Assembly (NCBI GenBank): GCA_020633895.1
Contig: JACKCT010000001.1
Coordinates: 124,001 to 188,000 of the forward strand
Direction: 5' to 3'
From: Deltaproteobacteria bacterium
GTDB lineage: Bacteria; Lernaellota; Lernaellaia; JACKCT01
Length of the DNA: 64,000 bases
In this document: positions 57,385 through 64,000 of the stretch, in pieces
How positions within the stretch are numbered: position 1 is the first letter of the stretch
How the letters are laid out: the number at the start of each line of letters is the position of its first letter
Notes under the pieces: generated by a model
The model's input: the letters and a program-made list of their open reading frames with translations, nothing else
The model's database searches: none
What the model was told of the DNA's origin: nothing
Position numbers and translations under genes: made by a program

Positions 57385-58821
57385 TCAGACGCCGACGCGG
57401 CGTTGGGGCAGGGTTTTGTCCAGGTCGGGTCGCTCGCGCAGGAACCGGCCCAGGGTCTGGAAGACGAAGCCTTCCTTGCGGGCGCCGTCCCGGCAGGTGT
57501 CGATCAAGGTTCCTTCGTGGCTTCGGGCAAAAAGCTCAAACCACGCGATCGCCCGCTCAAACACCGGGCCCGTGGGCACCCGGTCGCCGTTCCAACTCGG
57601 GACAAACTTCAGATAGGGGTCGCCGTCCAAGCGGCGGAAGTGGTGAGCCCCGGCGGCGTGGGTGCGCTGGTCGGGAAAGGCCAGATCCATGCCCACCATG
57701 GCGATGGCGCCGGCGGCCATGTATTCGGCGGCGGCCAGGGCGGCGGTGCCGACGATCCCCCCGCTGCGAAGACGCGCCAGACGGCCTTCCGGGTCAACCT
57801 CGTCGGAGAGGGGGTCGCCCTCGGGCGCGGCGGCGATGCGTTCGCCCTGCCATCGGGCCACGACCTCCGGATGGGTCGACGGAAAGTAAATCAACCGAGG
57901 CAGGATGTTCAGGTCGCGGCACTGCTCGGCGTTGGCGTCGTTGGGATCGATGGACACGGCAAAGTCGGGGACGATCCCGGCGGCCTGCATCGGACGCAGG
58001 GCGGCGTCGACGGCGATGATCCAGGCGCGCTTACCGTGGCGTTCGATGATCGGCAGCGCCGCGTCCAGGCTCGGACCCGCCCCGACGACCAGCACCGGAT
58101 CGCCCGCCAGCGCCCCCCGCCAGGTGGCCAGCGACCAATCCTTGCGCAAGGGCTCGCGATTGGCCATGGCGTTCAAACGAATGCGTTCGGCGGCCATGGG
58201 CGGGGCGTCGGCATAGGTCAGCAGATGGCGCGCCAGACGGGCGGCCTCGGCGGCGTCTTCGTCGGCAACCCGGACGGCGGCCTCATGGACGATCACGTCG
58301 CCGTCGTTCGATTTCATGGCTTCGCCTAGTTGCGCCAGACCCGACGCGTTCCCGGGGACGATGCGCACCCTGGGGTCGTCCAGCACGCCGTCCAGCACTC
58401 CGGACTCCAGACCGGCCAGGAACGCGCCTCGGCAGATGACTACGCCGACCACCTCCCGTTCGGGCGCCAGATGCCGTGCCTGCACCAGTCGATGCCCCGC
58501 GCCCACGCCCAGCAGCACGATCGGGCCTCGGCGCGTCGGGTTCAGGCGGGATTCCAGGAAGCGTGCCGCCTCGGCGAACGGATCGCGGGGGCTGCACAGC
58601 GTTACAACACGGCCGTTATCATCCGGTAATTGCAGCAGATATCCGCGCGGACTCGACTTGAACGCCGCCGCCGACCCCCGGCCCAGATAGCCGACCAGCG
58701 CCTCCCCGAACCGCGCCAGCGCCGCTCGCCGATCCGTCTTGGACGACGATTCGGCGACATTGCGGGTGAGGGGGTCGGTGGCATGGATAAGAGCATCGAG
58801 CATGGCATTGGTCGAATGCAC
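57385..58821 (-). CDS. Maf/DUF115 (MptE-like) protein, probable nonulosonate glycosyltransferase
   Basis: 478 residues from the GTG preceded by AGGG; an ATG 18 bases downstream is an alternative. The core DUF115 motif is clear: VLVVGAGPSLDAALPIIERHG followed by AWIIAVDAALRPMQAAGIVPDFAVSIDP in parts, and SGGIVGTAALAAAEYMAAGAIAMVGMDLAF in parts. An N-terminal Rossmann-like region (IVLLGVGAGHRLVQARHL) precedes it. Maf proteins of this class transfer pseudaminic or legionaminic acid to flagellin in other bacteria. The divergent gene at 59000 is PseB/CapD-like, supporting this. Flagellin is not in the window, so the acceptor is unknown. Confidence 0.85.
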   Translation of the reverse strand: MHSTNAMLDALIHATDPLTRNVAESSSKTDRRAALARFGEALVGYLGRGSAAAFKSSPRGYLLQLPDDNGRVVTLCSPRDPFAEAARFLESRLNPTRRGPIVLLGVGAGHRLVQARHLAPEREVVGVVICRGAFLAGLESGVLDGVLDDPRVRIVPGNASGLAQLGEAMKSNDGDVIVHEAAVRVADEDAAEAARLARHLLTYADAPPMAAERIRLNAMANREPLRKDWSLATWRGALAGDPVLVVGAGPSLDAALPIIERHGKRAWIIAVDAALRPMQAAGIVPDFAVSIDPNDANAEQCRDLNILPRLIYFPSTHPEVVARWQGERIAAAPEGDPLSDEVDPEGRLARLRSGGIVGTAALAAAEYMAAGAIAMVGMDLAFPDQRTHAAGAHHFRRLDGDPYLKFVPSWNGDRVPTGPVFERAIAWFELFARSHEGTLIDTCRDGARKEGFVFQTLGRFLRERPDLDKTLPQRRVGV

Positions 58822-58999
58822 GAGCGTTCCCTTTGCACAACGTCGGTATTCCACCCCCATTTCGGGGGATCACAACGTCATCGGCAGATCAGGGAAAAGG
58901 CTGAATTTTATTATAGGTCTTCAGCGTATCGCCGATGAATAGCTATCGAATTGGCGAGGAGTCACTTTCCGCGCCTTCACGAGTCGCAAGGAGGGGCGA

Positions 59000-60151
59000 A
59001 TGACGCCCGAATCTTTCCTGAATTTCCGATCGGCGATTTGCGGCAAACGCATCCTGATCACCGGCGGCACCGGCACCGTCGGCCAGGCCCTGATCCGGGC
59101 CCTCCTGCCGCTGGACCCCATGGTCATCCGCGTATATTCCCGTGACGAGCAAAAGCAGTACTACATGCGCGACGAATACCGCGACGAGCGGCGTATGCGC
59201 TTTTTCATCGGCGACGTGCGGGACTACGGCCGTCTGCGCCGGGCCATGGAAGACGTGGACATGGTTTTTCACCTGGCGGGCCTCAAGCACGTCGAATCCT
59301 GCGAGTACAACCCCTTCGAGGCCATTAAGACCAACATCAACGGCACGCAGAATGTGATCGACGCGGCGCTGGCCGAGGGCGTGGGTTCGGTGGTTTTCGC
59401 CAGCTCGGACAAGGCGGTCAACCCCTCCAACGCCATGGGCGCCAGCAAGCTGATGGCCGAAAAGCTCATGGTCGCCGCCGACTACTCGAAGGGCTCCAAG
59501 TCGACCCGCTTCGCTTCGGTGCGTTTCGGCAATGTGCTGGGCAGCTCGGGATCGGTGATTCCCACCTTTGTGAAGCGCATTCGCGCGGGCAAGGACCTGC
59601 CGATCACCCATCCGGATATGACGCGCTTCGTGATCTCGTTTCGGGAATGCATCGAATTGTTGCTGACCGCGGCCACCGAATCCGTGGGCGGCGAGATTTT
59701 CATCCGCAAAATGCCGGTGGTCCGCATCCCCGATCTGGCCGAGGCGCTGATTCAGCTTTACGCGGGAAAGAACGCCCCGGTCGAGACGAAGGTTGTCGGC
59801 GTGCGCGCGGGCGAGAAGCTCTATGAAGAATTAGTGACCGAGGAAGAATCGACGCGCACGGTCGATACCGGCCGCTACCTCATCATCCTGCCCACCGACG
59901 AGGCGGACCGGGCCGACGAGCCCCTGTTCCCCGGCGCGACGCCCCTGCCGGTGGGGGCGTACACGTCCCGCCTGGAGGCGGCGATTTCGGTGCCTCAGAT
60001 CAAGCGCCTGCTGACCGAGGCCCAGGATCCGATCGCGTCCGCCGGTGACGAAGGCGAGTTCGACACCGGCGTGCGCCTGGACGAAGAGACCTCGCCGGAG
60101 ATGATCGACTACTCCCATCGTTTCGACTCGGCCGGCGCGGCGGCCAAATAA
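59000..60151 (+). CDS. NDP-sugar 4,6-dehydratase/epimerase, PseB/CapD-like
   Basis: 383 residues. The Rossmann motif ILITGGTGTVGQALIRALL and the polysaccharide-synthesis signature HLAGLKHVESCEYNPFEAIKTN in parts match the FlaA1/PseB/CapD short branch of extended SDRs. Where other SDRs have YxxxK, this family has Met-x3-Lys, and NAMGASKLMAEKLM fits. It presumably oxidises/dehydrates UDP-GlcNAc to a 4-keto-6-deoxy sugar. GGAGGGGCGA precedes the ATG. The last ~60 residues (EAQDPIASAGDEGEFDTGV) form an acidic tail. The next gene is a second sugar epimerase, 63 bp downstream. Confidence 0.92.
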   Translation: MTPESFLNFRSAICGKRILITGGTGTVGQALIRALLPLDPMVIRVYSRDEQKQYYMRDEYRDERRMRFFIGDVRDYGRLRRAMEDVDMVFHLAGLKHVESCEYNPFEAIKTNINGTQNVIDAALAEGVGSVVFASSDKAVNPSNAMGASKLMAEKLMVAADYSKGSKSTRFASVRFGNVLGSSGSVIPTFVKRIRAGKDLPITHPDMTRFVISFRECIELLLTAATESVGGEIFIRKMPVVRIPDLAEALIQLYAGKNAPVETKVVGVRAGEKLYEELVTEEESTRTVDTGRYLIILPTDEADRADEPLFPGATPLPVGAYTSRLEAAISVPQIKRLLTEAQDPIASAGDEGEFDTGVRLDEETSPEMIDYSHRFDSAGAAAK

Positions 60152-60214
60152 CGATCCGGCATTTTTGAAACGTCGGCCCCGAGGCCGATGCAAAGGGACT
60201 CAAGCGGAGAAGCC

Positions 60215-61219
60215 ATGGATGCATTGAGACGGAATCGCCAAAAACCGACGGTGCTCGTGACGGGCGGCGCCGGGTTCATCGGCCGTTGGGTCGTCGCCGA
60301 ATTGCTCCGACGGGGGCAATACGACGTGACGGTGCTCGACAATCTTCAGTCGGGCAGCAAGTCCAATCTCTCCGAATTCATCGGCCATCCGCGATTTACG
60401 GAGTTGATCGTCGGCGATGTGCGCGACTGGGCGTTGTTGGACGACATTTTCGAGCGCCGATCGATTCACACGGTCTTTCACCTGGCCGCGTGCATCAATG
60501 TGCAGGAGTCCATCGACGAGCCCACCCGGGTGTTTCAGGCCGACGTGGTGGGCACTTTCGACCTGTTGGAAAGGGCCCGTCGTTACAATTCTCGATTTGT
60601 TTTTATGAGCACCTGTATGGTATATGACCGGTGTTCCGAACCCCAAGGGATTGCCGAGACGTCGCCGACCAAACCGGCTTCGCCGTATGCCGGGGCCAAG
60701 CTGGCCGCCGAGAATATGGTGTTGGGCTATCACCATGCCTACGGTATGCCGGTCACGATTCTGCGTCCGTTCAACACCTACGGTCCTTATCAGCGCGCCG
60801 ACGGTGAAGGCGGAGTGGTGAGCATCTTTTGCGATCGGGCCGATCGCGGACAGATGCTGAACATCTACGGCGACGGCACGCAGACCCGAGATCTTTTATA
60901 TGTGGAAGACTGCGCCCGGTTCGTCGTGGACGCGGGGATGCATCCGGCGGCCGAAGGGCGCGTTCTCAACGCGGCCACGGGGCGGGATGTGACGATCAAT
61001 GAGCTGGCCAAGGTCATTGTCGGCGACGAGTCACGCATTGCCCATGTGAAGCACATTCACCCGCAAAGCGAGATTCCCAAACTGCTGGGGAACTCCGATC
61101 GGGCGCGGGAATTGATCGGCTGGGAACCCGTGGTGTCCTTGGAAGAGGGCATTGCGCGCACGCGAAACCATCTGGCCGCCGCGAACACGGACGAAGGGAC
61201 TCGCGCCGGGGCGGCCTGA
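60215..61219 (+). CDS. NAD-dependent sugar epimerase/dehydratase
   Basis: 334 residues. The extended-SDR features are VLVTGGAGFIGRWVVAELL, STCMVYD and the catalytic pair in ASPYAGAKLAAEN (Tyr-x3-Lys). The C-terminal part has RDLLYVEDCARFVVDAG, as in UDP-glucose/GDP-mannose dehydratases and epimerases. I prefer the ATG at 60215 (GGAGA upstream) over one at 60188 that would have a poorer ribosome site. With the preceding dehydratase and the Maf-like gene it suggests synthesis and transfer of a modified sugar. Confidence 0.9.
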   Translation: MDALRRNRQKPTVLVTGGAGFIGRWVVAELLRRGQYDVTVLDNLQSGSKSNLSEFIGHPRFTELIVGDVRDWALLDDIFERRSIHTVFHLAACINVQESIDEPTRVFQADVVGTFDLLERARRYNSRFVFMSTCMVYDRCSEPQGIAETSPTKPASPYAGAKLAAENMVLGYHHAYGMPVTILRPFNTYGPYQRADGEGGVVSIFCDRADRGQMLNIYGDGTQTRDLLYVEDCARFVVDAGMHPAAEGRVLNAATGRDVTINELAKVIVGDESRIAHVKHIHPQSEIPKLLGNSDRARELIGWEPVVSLEEGIARTRNHLAAANTDEGTRAGAA

Positions 61220-61238
61220 TCGCATCAAGGAATGATCG

Positions 61239-63170
61239 ATGACCCGTATTCCGATCCTTGTCGTCGGCGGTGACGACAAGCTGGGAGCCAATCTGGGCGA
61301 AGCCCTCGGAATGGATTTCGAGGTGCATGCCGTCCATCGATTCGACGACGCCGCCGCGGCCGGGGCGACGCGCGAAGGCCTTTGCGTGTTCGATGCCCGG
61401 GACGAGGGCGCCGACTGGCGCGCATTCCTCGAACAACACACCCAAGGCAATCCCCAGGCCCGCCGCATCGTGCTGGTGGCCGCCAATCAATCCCAAGACG
61501 TTTACGAACAAGTTATCGCCGGCCGTCTGGACGGCTTGATGGCCGACCCGGTCAACGCCCTGAGCCTGGCGTCCATGATTCGCAGCCTGATCCATGCGCG
61601 AAAGACCGATCCGCTGCCCGAGCCGTTGGACGCGCTGGACTCCATCAGCGTGCTCAACAACCTGCGCAGCGGCGTCGTGGTTCTGGACCGGCACGACACG
61701 GCGGTGTTGGTCAACAACGCGGCGGCGTCCATCCTGGCGCGACCGACTTCCGAGCTTCTCGGCAAGAATATGACGGAGATTTTCGGGCCGAATTTCACCA
61801 AGACTCCGCCCAAGGGCCAGCAGGGCGACCACGTCCATCGAGCTGAACTCACCTTGGTCAACGGGCGCGACCGGGAAGTCCAACTCGGTTACTCCACCTC
61901 GGCCATGCTCGGGCCTCAAAAGGACAACCTGGGCACGATTGTCGTGTTCGCCGACGTGACGCGGGAAAACCTGCTGCGTCTGCAGCTTGTGCAGTCGGAG
62001 AAAATGGCGGGGATCGGCACGCTGGCCGGCGGCATCGCCCACGAGTTCAACAACCTCATCGGCGGCATGCTCGGTTATGTGCAACTGGCCGAATCCACGG
62101 ACGATATCGAGGACTACCGCCGCAGCGCCGAGGTCATTCGCAACTCGGGCCTGCGGGCCAAGACGATCATCGGCAACCTGCTCACCTTCGCCCGCCGGGT
62201 GCCCAATCGGGTGGAGAAGATCGAGTTGGAGACGCTGGTCGGCGAGATCGTCTCCCTGGTCGAGCGGGATCTACAATCTGAAAACATCATGATCCGCACC
62301 TACGTGGAGCCGGACGTCACCATCACGACGGACGTGGGGCAACTCGAAAACGTCTTGCTCAATCTCATCATCAACGCCAAGCACGCCATGCTCGGCGGCA
62401 TCGGCGGGACGCTGACCTTGAGGGCCGCCCGGGATATCAAGACAGTGCGCATTGACGTGGTGGACACGGGCGTTGGCATCGCCGCGGAGCACCTGCCCAA
62501 GATCTTCGAGCCGTTTTATTCCACCAAGGGCTCGCTGGGCACGGGCAACGTGGACGGCTCGGGCCTGGGCCTGTCCTTGTCCTACGGCATCATGAAGGAA
62601 CTGGGCGGCGATATCCTGGTCAAAAGTCGCGCTTCGGAAGGTTCAACCTTTACGCTCGTGCTGCCGATAGTCTCCGATGTACAGCCCGAAAAAGGGGATC
62701 TGCCGGTGGAGTTGATGGACGAAAAGCCCGACGAGGCGGCCGTGGCCCGAATTTTGGTCGTGGACGACGAGCCGCTCATGAGCGGGCTTTTGGAAAACGT
62801 CCTGATTCGGGAGGGCCATCAGGTCAAGGTGGCCGGAAACGGCTACGTGGGCGTGGAGATGGCCCGGCATTTTCAGCCGGATATCGCCATCATCGACGCC
62901 CAGATGCCCGGCATGTCCGGCATCGAGACCTATGAAGCCCTGGCCCAGGAACACCCTAAGCTCACGGTCATGATGATCACGGGCAAGGTGGGCGAGGAAT
63001 ACGACCAGTTGGCCAAGGAAATCGACGCACGGGGCCTGCGGATCATCCGCAAGCCCTTCGACATTGCCCAAATCCGTCGGGAAATCCGTTCCATGGTTCC
63101 CGATCGGCACAAGGCGTCGTCCTCCGAGAATGCGGGGGACCATCAGTTCAATGAGGAGGCTCCCCAATGA
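61239..63170 (+). CDS. Hybrid histidine kinase with N-terminal pseudo-receiver, PAS and C-terminal receiver
   Basis: 643 residues, soluble. Residues 1-125 look like a receiver fold (PILVVGGDDKLGANLGEAL, LCVFDARDEG) whose phosphoacceptor pocket is not convincing. A PAS domain follows (DSISVLNNLRSGVVVLDRHDTAVLVNNAA in parts). The HisKA motif GGIAHEFNNLIGGMLGYV gives H268; the ATPase motifs are LLNLIINAKHAM, VDTGVGIAAEHLPKIFEPFYSTK in parts and GSGLGLSLSYGIM. The C-terminal receiver has ILVVDDEPLMSG and phosphoacceptor D553 in IIDAQMPGMSG. It is coupled to the next gene by ATGA. Confidence 0.93.
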   Translation: MTRIPILVVGGDDKLGANLGEALGMDFEVHAVHRFDDAAAAGATREGLCVFDARDEGADWRAFLEQHTQGNPQARRIVLVAANQSQDVYEQVIAGRLDGLMADPVNALSLASMIRSLIHARKTDPLPEPLDALDSISVLNNLRSGVVVLDRHDTAVLVNNAAASILARPTSELLGKNMTEIFGPNFTKTPPKGQQGDHVHRAELTLVNGRDREVQLGYSTSAMLGPQKDNLGTIVVFADVTRENLLRLQLVQSEKMAGIGTLAGGIAHEFNNLIGGMLGYVQLAESTDDIEDYRRSAEVIRNSGLRAKTIIGNLLTFARRVPNRVEKIELETLVGEIVSLVERDLQSENIMIRTYVEPDVTITTDVGQLENVLLNLIINAKHAMLGGIGGTLTLRAARDIKTVRIDVVDTGVGIAAEHLPKIFEPFYSTKGSLGTGNVDGSGLGLSLSYGIMKELGGDILVKSRASEGSTFTLVLPIVSDVQPEKGDLPVELMDEKPDEAAVARILVVDDEPLMSGLLENVLIREGHQVKVAGNGYVGVEMARHFQPDIAIIDAQMPGMSGIETYEALAQEHPKLTVMMITGKVGEEYDQLAKEIDARGLRIIRKPFDIAQIRREIRSMVPDRHKASSSENAGDHQFNEEAPQ

Positions 63171-63778
63171 AGCTGGTCATCGACGGACAAAACGGCGCGG
63201 GGATGGAGTTGCACGGGGGCGTGACCTTCGGCGAGGTCATCGACGAAGCCCGGCGCGCGGGCGTGGTCAAGGACGATCAGGTGGTCATTGCCGCCATGAT
63301 CGACGGCCGGCCCGTCGACCCGACCACCCCGGAATCCCTGGACTCCACCGTGGGCAATGAAGGACGAATCGAATTGCAGACCGTCTCGTCGGTCGATCTG
63401 TTGTGCGGCTCGGTGCACGACGGGCGAGAGGCCATCGAGCAACTCGTCGAGTCCTGCCACCAAACCGCCGACAAATATCGCGCCGAAAATCTGGTGGACG
63501 CGTCCCTGGCGTTTTCCGCCCTGTCGGACCAGATCATTCAGGTGGTCCGCTACGTGGACGACCTGACGCCCTATCTGCCGGCCGATGACGGACAGACCGA
63601 CGCCCTGGCCGAGCTGCACGCCCGGTTCCACGACGTGCTCTCCGAGGCGGTCGGATTTCAGAAGGACGCGGACTGGGTCATGCTGGCCGACGTGGTGGAT
63701 TACGAGTTTCCGGAAGTTTTCGGCCGGTTCGATCAACTGCTGGCCGACTACGAGACCGCCCTGGCCGTCGTGCGTTAG
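63167..63778 (+). CDS. Protein of unknown function coupled to the hybrid kinase
   Basis: 203 residues, acidic, no signal peptide or membrane segment. The start overlaps the kinase stop by 4 bp, so it is translated with it. The first ~70 residues look beta-rich (MKLVIDGQNGAGMELHGGVTFGEVI in parts), with a ubiquitin-like or ThiS-like feel, and the rest is helical (AIEQLVESCHQTADKYRAENLVDASLAF in parts), resembling a four-helix bundle. No family is recognised. It may be a partner or substrate adaptor of the kinase. Confidence 0.75.
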   Translation: MKLVIDGQNGAGMELHGGVTFGEVIDEARRAGVVKDDQVVIAAMIDGRPVDPTTPESLDSTVGNEGRIELQTVSSVDLLCGSVHDGREAIEQLVESCHQTADKYRAENLVDASLAFSALSDQIIQVVRYVDDLTPYLPADDGQTDALAELHARFHDVLSEAVGFQKDADWVMLADVVDYEFPEVFGRFDQLLADYETALAVVR

Positions 63779-63908
63779 CCCGCCGGCTTTTCAACGATGC
63801 CGTAAGTCAAATGCATGGACCTGAGGCGGCCGTCGCCGGGCGCCATGGGAAAAGTGTTATCGGAGCCTCGCGCCGTCACGGATCGACGGGCCGGGCAGGG
63901 GGAAATCC

Positions 63909-64000
63909 ATGAAGTCGAAGTCCAGCGAAGACCATGATTTTCCGGAGGCTATTAAGTGTTCGGACCTGGATGCCGATAAGAAGATCGTTGGATGGAACCG
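63909..64000 (+). CDS. Start of a gene cut by the window end
   Basis: A GGGGG site six bases upstream of ATG opens a frame that runs to the window edge, encoding a hydrophilic start (MKSKSSEDHDFPEAIKCSD). Too little is visible to name it. It lies 130 bp after the previous gene on the same strand. The start is supported only by the ribosome site and lack of stops. Confidence 0.5.
   Translation, partial: MKSKSSEDHDFPEAIKCSDLDADKKIVGWN

Overview
The window is 64 kb of GC-rich chromosomal DNA from a diderm (outer-membrane-bearing) bacterium. It carries many lipoprotein signal peptides, several beta-barrel proteins, secreted proteins with poly-aspartate linkers, SBBP beta-propeller repeats and myxobacteria-like Cys-rich C-termini. 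No marker gene fixes the taxonomy. The overall style suggests a Myxococcota/Deltaproteobacteria-like lineage or a related uncultured phylum (inference). There are no phage genes, transposases, CRISPR arrays or rRNAs. There is one tRNA, tRNA-Val(CAC), at 45002-45075. Non-ATG starts and 4-bp ATGA/GTGA/TTGA overlaps are common, so genes are tightly packed into operons.

Layout. (a) 1-9.4 kb: the end of an FHA-domain gene; a minus-strand group (left-handed beta-helix protein, degenerate AcpS-like protein, GT4 and GT2 glycosyltransferases); a class-III aminotransferase with a histone-H1-like Lys/Ala tail coupled to an SCP2-like protein; and, divergently, two Gfo/Idh/MocA-type proteins, the second of which has lost the catalytic Lys motif. 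(b) 9.4-21 kb: a PPC/DUF296 protein, a secreted M14 carboxypeptidase with a PKD domain, a four-gene glycosyltransferase/FAD oxidoreductase operon, a DUF4412-like protein, a SplB-related radical SAM protein behind a perfect 18-bp palindrome, and a porin-like barrel. (c) 21-27 kb: a metallo-beta-lactamase-fold protein coupled to purB and purF, facing three tandem zinc-ribbon proteins, at least two of them membrane-bound. (d) 27-38 kb: secreted SBBP propeller protein, duplicated DUF1571 protein, tandem PilZ protein, large lipoprotein, Cys-rich membrane protein, and a long-chain acyl-CoA synthetase.

(e) 37.5-44.8 kb: a three-gene envelope operon made of a barrel protein, a 1112-residue peptidase-MA/TolB-propeller/barrel fusion and a 901-residue Cys-rich lipoprotein. 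This is my best candidate for an undescribed system. (f) 45-53 kb: a peptidoglycan-remodelling block with MltD-type lytic transglycosylase, M23 peptidase, MepA-type M74 endopeptidase with three LysM domains, and an L,D-transpeptidase lipoprotein. (g) 53-64 kb: two lipoproteins (one with a long poly-Asp linker and a long AT-rich leader), AlkD-like and DEAD-box helicase genes, a Maf/DUF115 protein divergent from a PseB/CapD-like dehydratase and a second sugar epimerase, then a hybrid histidine kinase coupled to a small unknown protein.

Two dispersed repeat families are visible, each in two copies: one bounded by GTCATCCTGA/TCAGGATGAC arms, and one of about 150 bp beside gene 3' ends and terminators. 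Functions are assigned from recognisable motifs only; no database search was run.
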